A stretch of DNA of 64,000 nucleotides. Source: Limnephilus marmoratus (lineage: Eukaryota > Arthropoda > Insecta > Trichoptera > Limnephilidae). The stretch covers positions 37,952,676-38,016,675 of the forward strand of contig OU862915.1 of assembly GCA_917880885.1 (NCBI GenBank), given 5' to 3'. The first letter of the stretch is position 1; each line of letters begins with the position of its first letter. The notes under the pieces were generated by a model. It had not been told where the DNA came from. It did not search any database and saw nothing but the letters and a program-made list of their open reading frames with translations. This document shows, one piece after another, positions 46,966 to 58,612 of this stretch. Both the position numbers and the translations under genes were made by a program.

Positions 46966-47977
46966 TAAATGAGAATAGGTAAAAATATACACGAGCAAGT
47001 ATTAGTAATAAATAATATCAAATAAGCGTAGAAACAAATGCATAACTTAAATCAAAATAATAATAATTGGATGATTTGTATGGCGCCGTTTTTGTTAAAA
47101 ATAGCCTCAAGGGGGTTGTACAAATTAAAAATATAATTCTACAATCTTTCTTTTAATTACATCTCATTACAACAACTTATAGCTAAAATATTGAATCCAT
47201 TGGTTCTTCGATCACTGATGCAAAACTACATGTAAAATGCATTTGACCAATGAATGATGTAGATATATATAAATTTTTATATTTTATTTATATTCTGTAC
47301 AGGCAGAAAATATATAGGACCATACTTATCACTTGAGATTAAAACTGTTTATTGTTTATTAGAGAAATTTAGATACATTATGCACGCAGAGGACATAATT
47401 AGGAACACGTGTCATTGGAAACATGTGCATTAGTAAATAAATAATACTACATGAAGTGGATAATAGTGATCTTATTGTGTTAACGAAGTTACAACTAGAA
47501 GAGGTTGATAGGAAAATCCAACAAAGCAAAACTATACAAAGGCTGTTAGGACATGGGTCCAACATGGGTCAAAAGAGAGTCGCTTTGTTGATAATCGCGT
47601 TATGATAAACAGAAGTTTCAGAGCATGAAAAATTGCATAAGATCTCCCACGTGTTCGTGTTGTGAATTATTAATCTTATAAGGTAATCTAATCCTTGATT
47701 CAACACTTTTATACCATCCTCGTCGCCAATTATGATATCTGGGGTTTGTTTGTATTAACAGAAAGCCGATTTCATTTATAAGACGTTTATTGACACTGGT
47801 AACAAGATCAAGGTTACACATCAAGTGACGTGACAGACCTACCAACTATCAGCATGTGACAGCTGTATACCAACATGACAGATACACAACATTTATCTAT
47901 TTCAATAAAGGGATGGTTTGCATATTACGAAGTATGTTAGTGGTGAATGGACGCATATAAAAAATATTAGTATATAA
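46966..47977. other. unassigned AT-rich interval
   Basis: Frames of 68-75 codons on the minus strand (47359-47845) carry no known motif. No repeat recognised. Confidence 0.35.
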
Positions 47978-48152
47978 TATGCTTGAGCAAATCCAGAAAA
48001 AAATTCGCAGATATATCTGATTGCGAACGTATACAACTTATCCGAGGTTCCTACACCATGTGGTCTTTCATCGGGTATCGAATAGATTTAGCCTATGGAA
48101 ACCAGGCGTTACTCAAATCTTTATTAGATACTTAGTTTTTATAAGTGGTTTG
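47978..48152 (+). pseudogene. LINE RT C-terminal scrap cut by SINE-A
   Basis: Reads LEQIQKKIRRYI, then after one stop LRTYTTYPRFLH and SLWKPGVTQIFIRYLVF. This is the usual QKKF.RYI..L.RR..F..KL stretch of RT C-termini. The SINE-A copy begins immediately after, so the SINE probably inserted here. Confidence 0.55.
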
Positions 48153-48475
48153 ATGACTTAGCAAGGGTGCCCTGGTTCATGGGGTCAGGTTTGTCTAAGT
48201 CTAAGATGCGTTTGCCCATCCGCATGGCAGGCCTGGTAGAGGGAGTCCTAATGACCTCTCCAGCCGGACCCTGTCGACCTACCGCCTTGCACCGCACTAA
48301 GAGCCATTGACACCATGGACACATTGACCCCCGGATTCTACTCATCCCTAATATTCTTTTCTTTCTCAGAACTTTCAACCATTCATTTCCGCATAAAAAA
48401 CCCTCCACACATAATCCCATAAGATGACACAGGTCTTGAGGATTTTTTTTATGTATGGAGCTAATGTTAAAAATA
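48153..48475 (+). repeat. SINE-A copy
   Basis: gatgacttagcaagggtgcc, the long-form block (ggcctggtagagggagtcct), ccctccacacataatcccat, and an eroded tgtatggagctaatg end. Confidence 0.7.
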
Positions 48476-49449
48476 AATATGTGTATTTATACGTGTCCGT
48501 GTATATAGATACATAAATAGTGCATTCATCTTGGTTAACTATGGACTTTACCTGCCTGAAAACTATAGAAGACTTATTCAAGCTACCACATGGCAGAACT
48601 AGTTCTAGCACAGCACAACATGGCAAAAGGAATGGCGTCGTTGAACGAATTTTCTGAAAAAGTGCATAATACATATCCTTACTCTTCAAATAACCTTAAA
48701 ACTTTTTTTGTTTGCTTACCTACTATCCGAAATGTTAAGAATGCTGACATAAGAAATCTTGTACTGCGAATGAAGAAATAATTGCTCGTACAGCATTTTA
48801 GATAAATAAAAACATGCATGTATATAATGTTCCAACTATATGTATATAATGATTAACTAATAAACCAGTAACACTTAAAATTTTCAACATGACTTGGTAT
48901 TTTATCTCTGCTCCCACCCTTTCCTCCAAACACCCAAACTTCCGTACTTTGTCTTCTTGTTTTCCGGTTAGTTCCGGCTAACTGTTGTGGTCGGCGAGTC
49001 ATCGTTTTGTTGGAAAGTGACAAAACTTCGGACGGGAGATGTCTTGACAGTTGAATACTTGACGGGGCTAACTTACAAACAAATATACTTGTTAAGAACT
49101 TATAAATTTCAGTTTTTATAATAAATTTATCAAGCATGGCATGGCGAGATTTCATGTTGAAAATAGATTGGGAAAAATCACCTCATTGTATTTGTTTAAA
49201 TTTAATTTCTTTATTATTTTTAGGCGTATCAGACTGACTTTATTTTCGAGAATTACATTCGCTCATGTCAATTATAGTTCGTCGCCTCCAAAATGTCCAA
49301 TGCAAATCCAATAGTTTGTCCCGATTTGATGTTGGTGTTAAGATTTGGATATTTGAAAGGAGACGAACCATTTTTTAAGCGTACAATATGTTTCCCCAAA
49401 ACTAAAATTTTGTCCTTAATTTCTTTTTTCGTATTAATTTTTTAATATT
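48476..49449. other. unassigned interval
   Basis: A plus-strand 63-codon frame (48590-48781, MAELVLAQHNMAKG..) and a minus-strand 100-codon frame (48853-49155) have no recognised motif. No repeat named. Confidence 0.35.
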
Positions 49450-49677
49450 TTGGTATGTAAAATTTTTATATCCGAATTAAGAACTCGACTTAAACATGTT
49501 TTTCTATGCCGAAAACTAAATACGTCTTTTGCACAACATCATTACACTCACCAGGGAATAACTTTTTTCAATCGTCTACCAGAAGAAATCAGAAGCATTA
49601 ATGATAAAACCCAAAAACTGCTCTCTGTCAAGAGACATTTTAAAAATATTCTTAAGAAAAAAACTACTGTCACTTAA
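49450..49677 (+). pseudogene. LINE RT C-terminal end
   Basis: Encodes RTRLKHVFLCRKLNTSFAQ, HHYTHQGITFFNRLPEEIRS and KRHFKNILKKK: the final FFNRLP..I..K.FK..LK pattern of insect LINE RTs. The copy at 62800-62970 shares RTRLKHVF and KLNTSFAQHHYTHQG. Both lack everything upstream. Confidence 0.7.
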
Positions 49678-49814
49678 TTAATCTTACAAATATCCTTAGT
49701 TTTCCATAATATTCTTTCTTTTTTTTTTAATACTCACTATTATCAAAATAAATACTGCAGCACTCATATATTTTTGTGCACAATGAATTATTTAAGTACT
49801 TACTAATAACATTT
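49678..49814. other. AT-rich spacer
   Basis: Probable 3' non-coding part of the LINE; no feature. Confidence 0.3.
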
Positions 49815-49945
49815 ATGTGCACCCCCTGAACCCGGGCACCCCTGCTAAGTCACCAAACGTGGCGAAACACTTGGGGTTATCTGTGGCAGAGATGTTGGTC
49901 ATCTAATAAATGGTTCCCAGGGCGGCGGTACCCATACCCGCCTAC
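49815..49945 (-). repeat. SINE-A 5' part
   Basis: Reverse-oriented, with aacccgggcacccctgctaa, cacttggggttatctgtggc and agggcggcggtacccatacc. The 3' half is missing. Confidence 0.7.
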
Positions 49946-50219
49946 CAAATTAAAAATAATACATGTTAACTATAGATTAAGGAATAATTGAACCAGTAAA
50001 GTGCCCTTAACAGGCAGAACGGTTACGGTCAGAAATAAATTAATTAAAAAAAAGTTGATTTTTTAAAAATATATTATTAAGAGACAACGGTTTAGGAACA
50101 CCATACCCCCGCGTCATGCTGTGCTGAACAAATATGTCTGTTCTGTCAAGTGCTATGTGTTGCGAAGTTATGGGATTTTAGTTTTATTCGAAGTTTATTG
50201 ATATATTATTGATTTTATC

Positions 50220-50420
50220 GTTAACTTGCTGGTTCCCGGCATGCGTTATAAAGTCATATTCAAAGAAATACATTGTTTCTCCCTGCATGTCATTTCCGCT
50301 CCCCCATCCCGCCAACCCCCCTCTCCCAGTCCATATATTCAGTCTCAGTACATTCAGTTTTCAATCAACTCGCGTGCCACCTACTACAATTTTTTTATTC
50401 AAATGTTCATTTTTCATGTA
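50220..50420 (+). repeat. repeat C copy
   Basis: Starts ttgctggttcccggcatgcg, close to the copy at 3635. It includes a C-rich tract and attcagttttcaa..gccacctactacaa as at 10100-10135. Confidence 0.6.
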
Positions 50421-50999
50421 TTACAGAAACTCATTTTCGGATTCCACTACGTAATATTAGATTTATTTCAGTGCAGAAATTCTGGAACTAACTACCATAT
50501 GTATTCCTCTTTGCCCAGGATACTAATGAAGCGAAACAATTATACCATGTCAGTGGACATCTTTAATTTATCTTTAAAAATATAAAATATGTACAATAAA
50601 TACTGTAAATTTCTTACTATTCATATGTAAAAGCCCCGAAAAAGGGCGTTAATAAATGTATAATTATATATATTATAAGAACAAATCAAATTTGGTACCT
50701 AACATATGTACCTATTTAAAATATCTATATTTCTTGATTCGATTCAAAGTGTTGAAAATTGAATTTCGTTTTAACAATCATTGTTTTGCAAAATGTAAAA
50801 CTATAAATTTTTTTACGTTTTTGACAGTTTTGCAAGAGTTTTTGTAATGATTATAAAACTTTTCAGATGTTTTGTCATGTGGTTTTAATAATCCTGAAAC
50901 ATTCGCAGGGGTTTAAAGACGGTACTTAAAAGTTTCAAACATTTCCTATGCTTAATATAGCAATACATAGACATCTCGTATACTCATAAACTCACCCCA
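50421..50999. other. unassigned interval
   Basis: No features recognised. Confidence 0.35.
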
Positions 51000-51727
51000 A
51001 GCAAGCACGTTTTGATTTATATATATATATATATATATAGATTATAGATATCTTATTGTCGTAAAATTAAAAATTCGAGGACGTCCTGCGAGTCAAACTG
51101 CGAAAAAGTGCTAACTATCAAAATTTTGTGCCAATCAGAAACTCTCGTCATTTTCATAATTAATAATCTCGTGTTTTTTTATCATGTGCTTTGTTAGTAC
51201 GGTTGTGCAAGCGTATAACGAAGCTTGTAACAATCAAGTGGATTCATCAACAATGTGAGTTAACACTTCTCAGACAAACATTCTTCGATATCGTCCGTAT
51301 ACATCACATCATATACACGCCTAAAATAATAGATTAAAAGTAGCACTTTCTCTGTAAAACGAATTCGCTGATATTCTTGCATCCAAAACGACTTACGAAT
51401 TACAGCATCCGATGCACTTGAAAATGTACCGTACATACTAAAAACGAAACGAGACGAAATGGCCTTTGCTGGAAATGGGTGATAATATATGTAGGAAAAA
51501 CAAAGTACGCAAGGAAAAGGGATGACCGACCACTTACCACTGGATCTCTGCGTAGGAGCACACGATATAACCACAGTATGGTTATATAGCTCCAACGCGA
51601 TACCTTTAAGGTAATTATTGTCACCACAAAACAAACGAATGCTAATTGGTATTGTGTAGTTCCAAGATGGCCCAATTCCTTAATTTGACTTAAAATCGAG
51701 ATTATTTGCATGAAAAACGTGCTTGCT
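51000..51727. mobile_element. possible TIR element with 124-codon open frame
   Basis: agcaagcacgtttt at 51000 faces aaaaacgtgcttgct ending at 51727. No target duplication is evident, so the call is tentative. A (TA)n run lies at 51019-51039. The minus strand is open at 51634-51260 (124 codons, FCGDNNYLKGIALELYN.. to ..DDIEECLSEKC). I do not recognise it and see no domain. A donor-like tggtaagtgg near 51535 lies inside it. Confidence 0.3.
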
Positions 51728-52659
51728 AGGTAGTTCCAAACCGTCTTCTACAAATTTTTTTTTTATTTTTTTTTATTTTTTATTAGTAATAGAAGGTACA
51801 TAAATTACAAATAAATTTTATACAGTAATTAATTACATAGTAGAATATTTGATGTACCCCCATAATTAAGCAAGGCTTGTGTGTATGGGGGGGTGTAATG
51901 CACTAGAATTTTCACTATTTTTCTTGCCACTATTCCAAACTTCAAATAAGTTTCCAGCAAGGTGATGTAGGTTAAGGAGGTGTAGGATCAGGATAAATGT
52001 ACTCCCGGTAGGGACTGAGCGTATTCTCATTTCAAAAAACTTTTATATACAATACTCTGCAATAAAGCGTCAATTTCCTTTGGAATGATTGTGTTCATTG
52101 ATGTGATATTAATTAAACCATTTCAGGATAATCAGAGATCTATTAAATTCAGATATAAAGTCTGTGTTAATCTTGTACTTTATAAATAAAAAAGGCTATG
52201 TTAATGGATTTATAAAGTTTTCAGATTGCCAAAAAGTTTAAATGTAAATATCTTCTTCTTACAGCCGCAGATATTTTAATAACATCTAAAAATTTGGCGT
52301 GATATTATTAAAGTAATTTCAGGTACTCCAACTTGTCCAGAAAACTTTTAATAAATATGAAAAGTGAGTGGAATTAGAATTCCTGAGATGTCACAGAGCC
52401 TGAATCCCGACATTGCCGTTGAAAGGAATCCGTAAAAATCGATGAAGCATTTTTGATGGAATTTGAAGAGAAATGCGCCAACCAACGACAACGCAACGCA
52501 TGTGGAGGTTATACACAATATAATTATTTTTAATAAGACACGCGTTTTGTGTTTGATTTAGTCGAGATTACTTCAATATTAATGTACGTTTTAAAATTGT
52601 GTAAAAACTGAACAAAAATGTTTTTTTAATCAATGTTGAAAATATTAGCCTCTATCTCT
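51728..52659. other. unassigned interval
   Basis: T-rich runs at 51757-51781; no gene recognised. Confidence 0.35.
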
Positions 52660-52740
52660 CGAAAATTTGAAAAAGAGAAAGAGACACGGTCGCATCTAGG
52701 AATTGAACTCAGAACCCCAGCCTTGGCAGGGCGCTGATCT
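52660..52740 (-). repeat. tRNA-like SINE head (family D)
   Basis: The minus strand carries agatcagcgccctgccaagg and the B-box-like gagttcaattcctagatgcg, then gtgtctctttctctttttca. The atgcgaccg segment also follows the head at 58230. Confidence 0.55.
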
Positions 52741-52749
52741 ACTCTTTTT

Positions 52750-53035
52750 TTGTGATTACCTCACAAGAATCCCAACTGCTCCCGTTTTGAGCCAGTGCGA
52801 CTATGACAACCCCTATTGGGATATGTTGTGAGGCTGAAGGTAGTGGGAAGGGGAAGGAGATGGAGATGGAGAAGAGAAAGGATGGAAAGTATCTTGCTAT
52901 TCAGATCTGGTCACCAAAAACGGCTAAAGCTATTGCAAGCAACGTTTTAATTCTGAATGGTGATCTTACACCGAGGCGACACTGAGAGTACCTTCCACTC
53001 TGGAATATGCCGCAAATATGCTTTACAGTATTTCA
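52750..53035 (-). repeat. SINE-B copy without head
   Basis: Reverse-oriented: tcacaagaatcccaactgct, gcagcaacgtttnaattctg-type block, and ccactctggaatatgccgca. The tRNA head is missing. Confidence 0.75.
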
Positions 53036-53884
53036 AATTAATACAATTGCAAATTAATAAATTAACCCGATTTGAAGCAGCGTCCTTCAGAATGCTACAC
53101 GAGAGCTTTCCCCCCGAACACTTCTTTACTAACGCTATTCGAGAAGTTGAACAAAGCACACTTCGAATACCTACGTAAATATTAAATAACACATTTTTAA
53201 AAAATTGAGAAAACAGCAAAAACCCATTCATGATATAATTATTATAATGAAATTATTTCTATTTCTCAAAGAAAACAAAACCACCAAAACACATTGAAAA
53301 CATGGTTGGCTTTGTATTTACTTAGAATATTATTTAAAATAAATGTACGAAAACTGATTGACACAATAAAAATAAAGTTCCTAGAATGTAAAAAATTTCA
53401 GCAATAAACATGCCAATAAAAGCATTCACAAACTGAAATAAAATCCGCTTGGTATATATTGAAAACGATTGAAATTCCTTTATGTGGCCTTTGATGGTAG
53501 GTTTGTAAAAGAAAACCTGTTGCTTTAAGAATTTGCTTCTGTAAATGATTGAAATATTGTTGTGCTATTTGTTTGGTGATGTGTTTACAATAGAGTGCGG
53601 TGACCGTGTGAAAAAAATTGGTGTTAACAATTTGTTTAACACTTTTTTACGACCTGAGATGAACCATAATCACACAATGTAACAATCTCACCAATTTAAT
53701 AATCAAGTGTTAAACACGCCAATGTAACGGTTTCTCCTGTCTTATAATCACATCAATGTACCAATTATGCTAATATAATAATCACGACAATGTAATTTGC
53801 AGAATTAACACATTGATCCGCCCGTGTACTCTTGCGTTTAAGGTCGGTCTGTCCATCATCAGCCGATCCGTGTGTGAATGTACG
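53036..53884. other. unassigned interval
   Basis: A plus-strand frame to 53178 beyond the SINE part (LTRFEAASFRMLHESFPPEH..) has no recognised motif. From 53640 to 53800 short caatgta/caccaat words recur irregularly. No gene. Confidence 0.35.
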
Positions 53885-54215
53885 CAACAGATCGGCACTG
53901 AGGAAAATATTATCCCTTAAGACTTTTTTCATCGTTGGGGATGCTGTGCGGAGAATCTTTAAAGGGAAGGAAGGAGAGGAAGTTCTGAGAAGAAAAAATG
54001 TGTGAAAGGTGGGTAAGTACCGCGTCGGTGTCGAGAGAGTCCGACTGAATAAGTCAAGGGTCTTCCTCACCCAGCCTCTCCTGATTCGGCCGCAACCTAG
54101 CTGGTAGGCAATCGCATCCACCACTAAGACCTGGATGAATCTCACCTCATAAACCCGGACTCCCCTGCTAAGTTACCAAACGTGAACCACATGTTGCATG
54201 GCCGCATTCGCAGTC
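53885..54215 (-). repeat. SINE-A, long variant
   Basis: Reverse-oriented: gttggggatgctgtgcggag, the long-form block (gcctctcctgattcggccgc) and cataaacccggactcccctg. The 126-codon minus-strand frame here is SINE-derived. Confidence 0.7.
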
Positions 54216-55129
54216 GGTTGTCCTACAGAGGGTTGTGTTTAATTTGTTTCCCTAGATTATAGAATGAGGAACTCAAGTACTGAATAAAGGGGGGGGGGGG
54301 GGGTTAGTTTTAGTTTCTAGAGAATTTTGAAAGTTTCCAGAAATTTCTCAGAATATTAAGAAATTTACCACAACGTTTTAACCACATCACTTTATTTATC
54401 ACAATAATGTAAATATTTTTTCTAAAAACGTAAAGTATTAACAGGGAATAGAAATATATGAAATGCCCGAAAAACTGTTTTACCAATCGGAAAATACACT
54501 TTAAGAGTCAGTATTATTATTTTCAGTTGGCAACGTCATTTCCATCTTACGATAGGAAGCATTAAAATAACCATCAACCTTTGAAAAACTCGAATCATTG
54601 GTTTCTAATTTTTCAATTGATAACAAATAATGTTGGAATTTAAAAGAACCGTAATAAACCCACCAAGTAACTTTTCAAAAGTTTCACTTGGGTTTTCCTA
54701 AATGGGTTCATTTTATTTTTCATAAAATTTCCAAACCAATTAATTCGTTTAAAGACATACCAAAAATACTCCGTTAACTAACCAGCCAATAAAACATGGG
54801 TCGTCCCATATCGAGGGGACAAAATGAAGGGTGGTTTTTTAAAACAAAGGCACCTGCTGCCGATGCGTCCAGAGGGTTGAATCTACCTCAAAGTTGGGAT
54901 TGGTTCCTGTTTTATTCCGGGACTGACTGAATAATGTATGGGGATGGAAGTAATTCCCAACTTGTTAAAGCAAAAGCCTTAAAAATAGCACATTGGCCCC
55001 ATTAGTTAGAACTCGACGAAGGTTGTAATTTTGGGATGGATTTTTTTAGAAATTTGAATCATGGATTTTTTCATGGGTTATGTTGTAACTAAATTACGAA
55101 CCTTAAAAAATGTGTTCGCGTGTGTACCG
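54216..55129. other. unassigned interval with poly-G
   Basis: A run of 15 G at 54289-54303. Several segments (54310-54760) read as loosely repeated aga/ttt-rich DNA. No gene recognised. Confidence 0.35.
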
Positions 55130-55360
55130 AAAAAGAGTCCCATCTACCTCCAACCGTCTGAAGTCAGAGAGACTATGGCATCCCCAATTGGGGTATGTTG
55201 TGAAGTTGATGGTAGTGATGATCAATTAATTGGATATTTAGATCTGATCACCAAAATGCTTAAACTATTTGAGCAAAGTTTCAATTCTGTTTGGTTGCCT
55301 TTTATCAGGGCGATTCTTATAATATCTTCCACTCTAGAACGTGCCGCAAATTTATAACAC
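55130..55360 (-). repeat. SINE-B copy
   Basis: Reverse-oriented: atggcatccccaattggggt, atatttagatctgatcacca and tccactctagaacgtgccgc. The head side (55361-55430) is AT-rich and lacks a B-box. Confidence 0.75.
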
Positions 55361-55829
55361 ACTTTTTTGTTTGTAATGAAATAATTATGAAACAACACAG
55401 ATTAATTAAATAAAATTTACTTGCGCACAAAAAAAAAAAACTTTTAAAGCCGGGTCTACTTTTCGCATTTTAAAAGACAGTACTGCTGATATTGATTCCT
55501 TAGAGACTGATTTTTTTATTGGACACGATTTACTCGATAGCGAAAGCTTAAAAAAAAGTTACACCACAAAATCGACCCCAAATGAATTGTAGATTTACTA
55601 GTTTCCCGCTTATACTACGAGTTTCCGAATACCGTGTATATTCTAAGAGAATGTGGATTCTATGAAGAGATATAAACGTCTCGAGGCGGACTCCCGGACC
55701 CCAGAAAATCATTGAAATTGATATTTGTGCCTTTTTCATACATTTGACGGACTAAAAACCCAACAAAACTGATTTTCAAATATGTAGTTCGGATACGATT
55801 TTATTTGTTTATTTCAAAATTAAAGGATT
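55361..55829. other. unassigned interval
   Basis: No features recognised. Confidence 0.35.
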
Positions 55830-55925
55830 TCTCTGCTTTAACCACTTTTTAACGTCTATAAAACCGATATGTTTCTAGAGCGATGCTTTCTTCCTCAGAG
55901 TTTACTAAAAACTCTTTTAAATTTA
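55830..55925 (-). repeat. hammerhead-like retroelement end
   Basis: On the minus strand: aaactctgaggaagaaagca, tcgctctagaaacatatcgg, then ttttatagacgttaaaaagt. CTGAGGA - spacer - GAAAC followed by a tttta..aagtggtt tail parallels the motif at 4261, which is followed by tttactcaaatataaaagtg. Confidence 0.4.
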
Positions 55926-56189
55926 AATTAAAATGGTGCCACAAAATAAATTAGTCAATTTGAAGATGTTATTTGTTTATGTTTTTAATTATAAAATATT
56001 GGCCTTTATGCAATGAAATATAAAATAAAACACAATGGAAAAAAACATTTTGATGGTCTTAACAAAATATCGTCCATTTTAAGATTTTTTTTTAATCAAG
56101 TAACCAAATTTCAAATAGCAGCAAAAAAAATCTCAAATAGTATAATCACAACAGAGGTATCCTTTCCGTTGTTAATGCTATTAATGTTG
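55926..56189. other. unassigned AT-rich spacer
   Basis: No gene; probably 3' flank of the LINE fragment on the minus strand. Confidence 0.3.
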
Positions 56190-57935
56190 TGTGGTTGACT
56201 GTGCAGTCAGTAACCATTCGCTGCAGAAGTTCTTGCAGCGCTGCAATAATGTCGATATTCAAATAGACAGTGGTATTTCATTCCAAAGTTTTGATGATGA
56301 ATTGCTGAAACTACCCTCAAATTTAATCGTTCTCCCCAGTAGTTTTATGTCTGGGGAGAACGAGTAATGATCCCTTTGGCGTGTACTATGTGGATGAGTC
56401 TCTCTAACACAGATGTGGGAACCTTTTTGGCGTCGCGGGCCATTTTGATGTCTCTGGTATCGCCCGTGGGCCTCACATTGATATCCAAGCGCAGGTAAGG
56501 GGGGTTAAAATCCTGTTAATTTTTTTATCGTGACCTCATTTTCTACCGCTTTTTAAATCATATTATGTAACAAATATTCTCCCAATAAAAAATCATTACA
56601 CAAATTCTGCAACTAGAAATTTACAACAGTATTACTGCTCTTGGAAATCGAGAATGGCATCCCTTGAATTGCGTCAGCAGAGAATTTCGCATATCAATTT
56701 TTACTTTGTGTTTAGAACACGAGGCAGGTTTTAACAAGGTTGATTCTTCTAAGAGTCCATGAGTTTAAATAATAGTTACACAATTTCTCAGAATTTTGCA
56801 GCGTACGGTGTGCAACACAAATGTAAAACTTTACCCGGTACATGAAAATGGCTTCCTTTAGGGAATTTGGAACTTATTATTTAATTTGTCGTATTATTAT
56901 CACAAAACTGGTTTACGATAAATCTGTATGCGGTGAATTCAAAATATACTCAGAACATGAAAACGGTTTATTTTGATTCTCGCTGCACATAAATAGTCTG
57001 CAATAAGAATTTAATAACTGCACTTCAGCAGATGAATTCACAATTAAAATTTGAACACAAAAACTGGTTTAAAATTATGAGTAATTCTGCATGCAGGTCT
57101 CCAGGTTTAATTGACACTCCATCCAGAACACGAAAATGGTTTTCCTCCGACTTTTGCACTAGAAACCCATGGATGGTTTCTTTCGAATTGTGCCAGCAGA
57201 TGAATCTGCAAAAGGAATTTGTGTTATGCACACAAGAATGGTTTTACCTTAGGAATAGATCTGCCTAAGGGTCCATCAGTCCACCAGCTTAAATTATATT
57301 GCACTCAGAACACTTGAATGGTTTTTCTGGATATAACTAATAAGGAATTAAAATGAAAATATAAAAGGGTGTTGGATGACGTATGTATTTGTATCTACCT
57401 GATTTCTAGAAACATTGGTGCTATGTTAGAACGGTTCCAAGCCAACTCAGAATGAAACCAATTCAGAAACACCTCAGAAAAGTCATTAAAAGCTATGAAA
57501 AAATAATTTTAAAATAGCCGGTAACCCTAACCTAACTTTTACCTATTTAATCACTCTTAATGACCTTTCTGAGGTGCTTTTGAGTTGACGTGTTATAACT
57601 TTTCCGGGATTCAGTAACAATAACTTTAAAATGTAGCTGCAACATTGTGAAAGAAAACTGTTCCCGCTTTCTGAGTGTAATTTTTTTCAGCTGGCCGCTC
57701 CAAAAGTGCTCGCGGGCCGCACCAAAAAGCTTCGCAGGCCGCAGGTTCCCCACCCCTGCTCTAACAGATAGGCAAGATCCTTCGAATTCATCAAATTGAA
57801 CGTTTGACATATTTGATATTATGTAATTTTCTTCTGTTGGATGTATTTAGTATCCGATGCCAGTACGCCCGTGTCTCGGGTCATTATAGCAATATCTGCG
57901 AACACGCATTTTGGACACGTTGCACTTGTTTTTGG
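56190..57935 (-). pseudogene. LINE RT C-terminal end, split by a hAT insertion
   Basis: On the minus strand, 57935-57759 reads VEKTQKQVQRVQNACSQIL (with stops) and RRKLHNIK, then in another frame SNVQFDEFEGSCLSVRE. When the hAT and one duplicate of its target are set aside, that frame continues directly at 56409 as THPHSTRQRDHYSFSP..KFEGSFSNSSSKLWNEIPLSI and stops near 56265. The order QRVQNAC - RRKLH - HSTRQRDHY - SF...KLWNEIP is the C-terminal pattern of Jockey/CR1-like RTs. A 13-bp hairpin (tcgttctccccag, 56327-56363) lies inside the fragment. Confidence 0.75.
56410..57758. mobile_element. non-autonomous hAT element with perfect 8-bp duplication
   Basis: Flanked by ctctaaca at 56402-56409 and 57759-57766. 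Right end, as complement: caggggtggggaacctgcgg, then cctgcgaagc. Left end: cagatgtgggaaccttttt.. and gcgggcc. Both ends then hold further cgggcc-rich subterminal words. The 1349-bp interior has no transposase. It consists of degenerate repeats of about 75-115 bp, each with a gaacacgaaaatggttt-like core. Confidence 0.9.
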
Positions 57936-58224
57936 GTTTTTTCAACATAAATAAATATTAAAAAAAGCTAACGTTCGTTGGAACAAGATAATTATTGCCT
58001 TACATTTTTATAAACTATTCAGTTTTGGTTGGATATTTTTACATCATATTCAAAATTAAGTTTTGCATGAAAGATTTGTAAATGTTTGATCATTATCACC
58101 GAATGCACGGGAAAATTGAGCTGACTTCAGGCGCGCGAACACGCCCATAACAAATATATTTTTAGTATATCAGCCATTATTAATTGAGTATGATACAGTT
58201 ATCTGACCGAAAGGGATGGGTATA
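57936..58224. other. unassigned spacer
   Basis: No features recognised. Confidence 0.35.
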
Positions 58225-58303
58225 ATAAGGTTAGTGGTTAGAGCAGAGCCCCAGCAAGCCTACGGTCCTGGGTTCATTTCCTAGATGCGACCGAATATTT
58301 TTT
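58225..58303 (+). repeat. tRNA-like SINE head (family D)
   Basis: ggttagtggttagagcagag resembles an A-box region and tcctgggttcatttcct a B-box; atgcgaccg follows, as at 52690. The acceptor stem does not pair, so it is a SINE head and not a tRNA gene. Confidence 0.6.
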
Positions 58304-58518
58304 TATTTAATTAAATGAAGACAACATAAGCGAAACTCAATCGAAAATCTGGAAACAGAAAAATCTGAAAAAGATATTGACACCTCTGGGACATGAACCC
58401 AGGACCTCTTGCTTTCCGGGCAAACGCGCGTCCTAGAGGTGTCAATATCTTTTTCAGATTTTTCTGTTTCCAGATTTTCGATTGAGTTTCGCTTATGTTG
58501 TCTTCATTTAATTAAATA
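58304..58518. repeat. perfect foldback with 84-bp arms and tRNA-like loop
   Basis: Arms 58304-58387 and 58435-58518 are exact reverse complements (for example gatattgacacctct / agaggtgtcaatatc). The 47-base loop (58388-58434), read on the minus strand, is a tRNA-like head with gtcctgggttcatgtccc. The structure is a family D SINE whose tail is present on both sides of its head in opposite orientation. Confidence 0.9.
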
Positions 58519-58612
58519 TTACAGTTTGAGGTTTTACTCATAAAAGTTAAAATAAAAATAGATTTTTTTTAATTATTCTGTTTAATTTTTTAGTTTGAGA
58601 GTCGCTAATATA
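58519..58612. other. AT-rich spacer
   Basis: No features. Confidence 0.4.
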
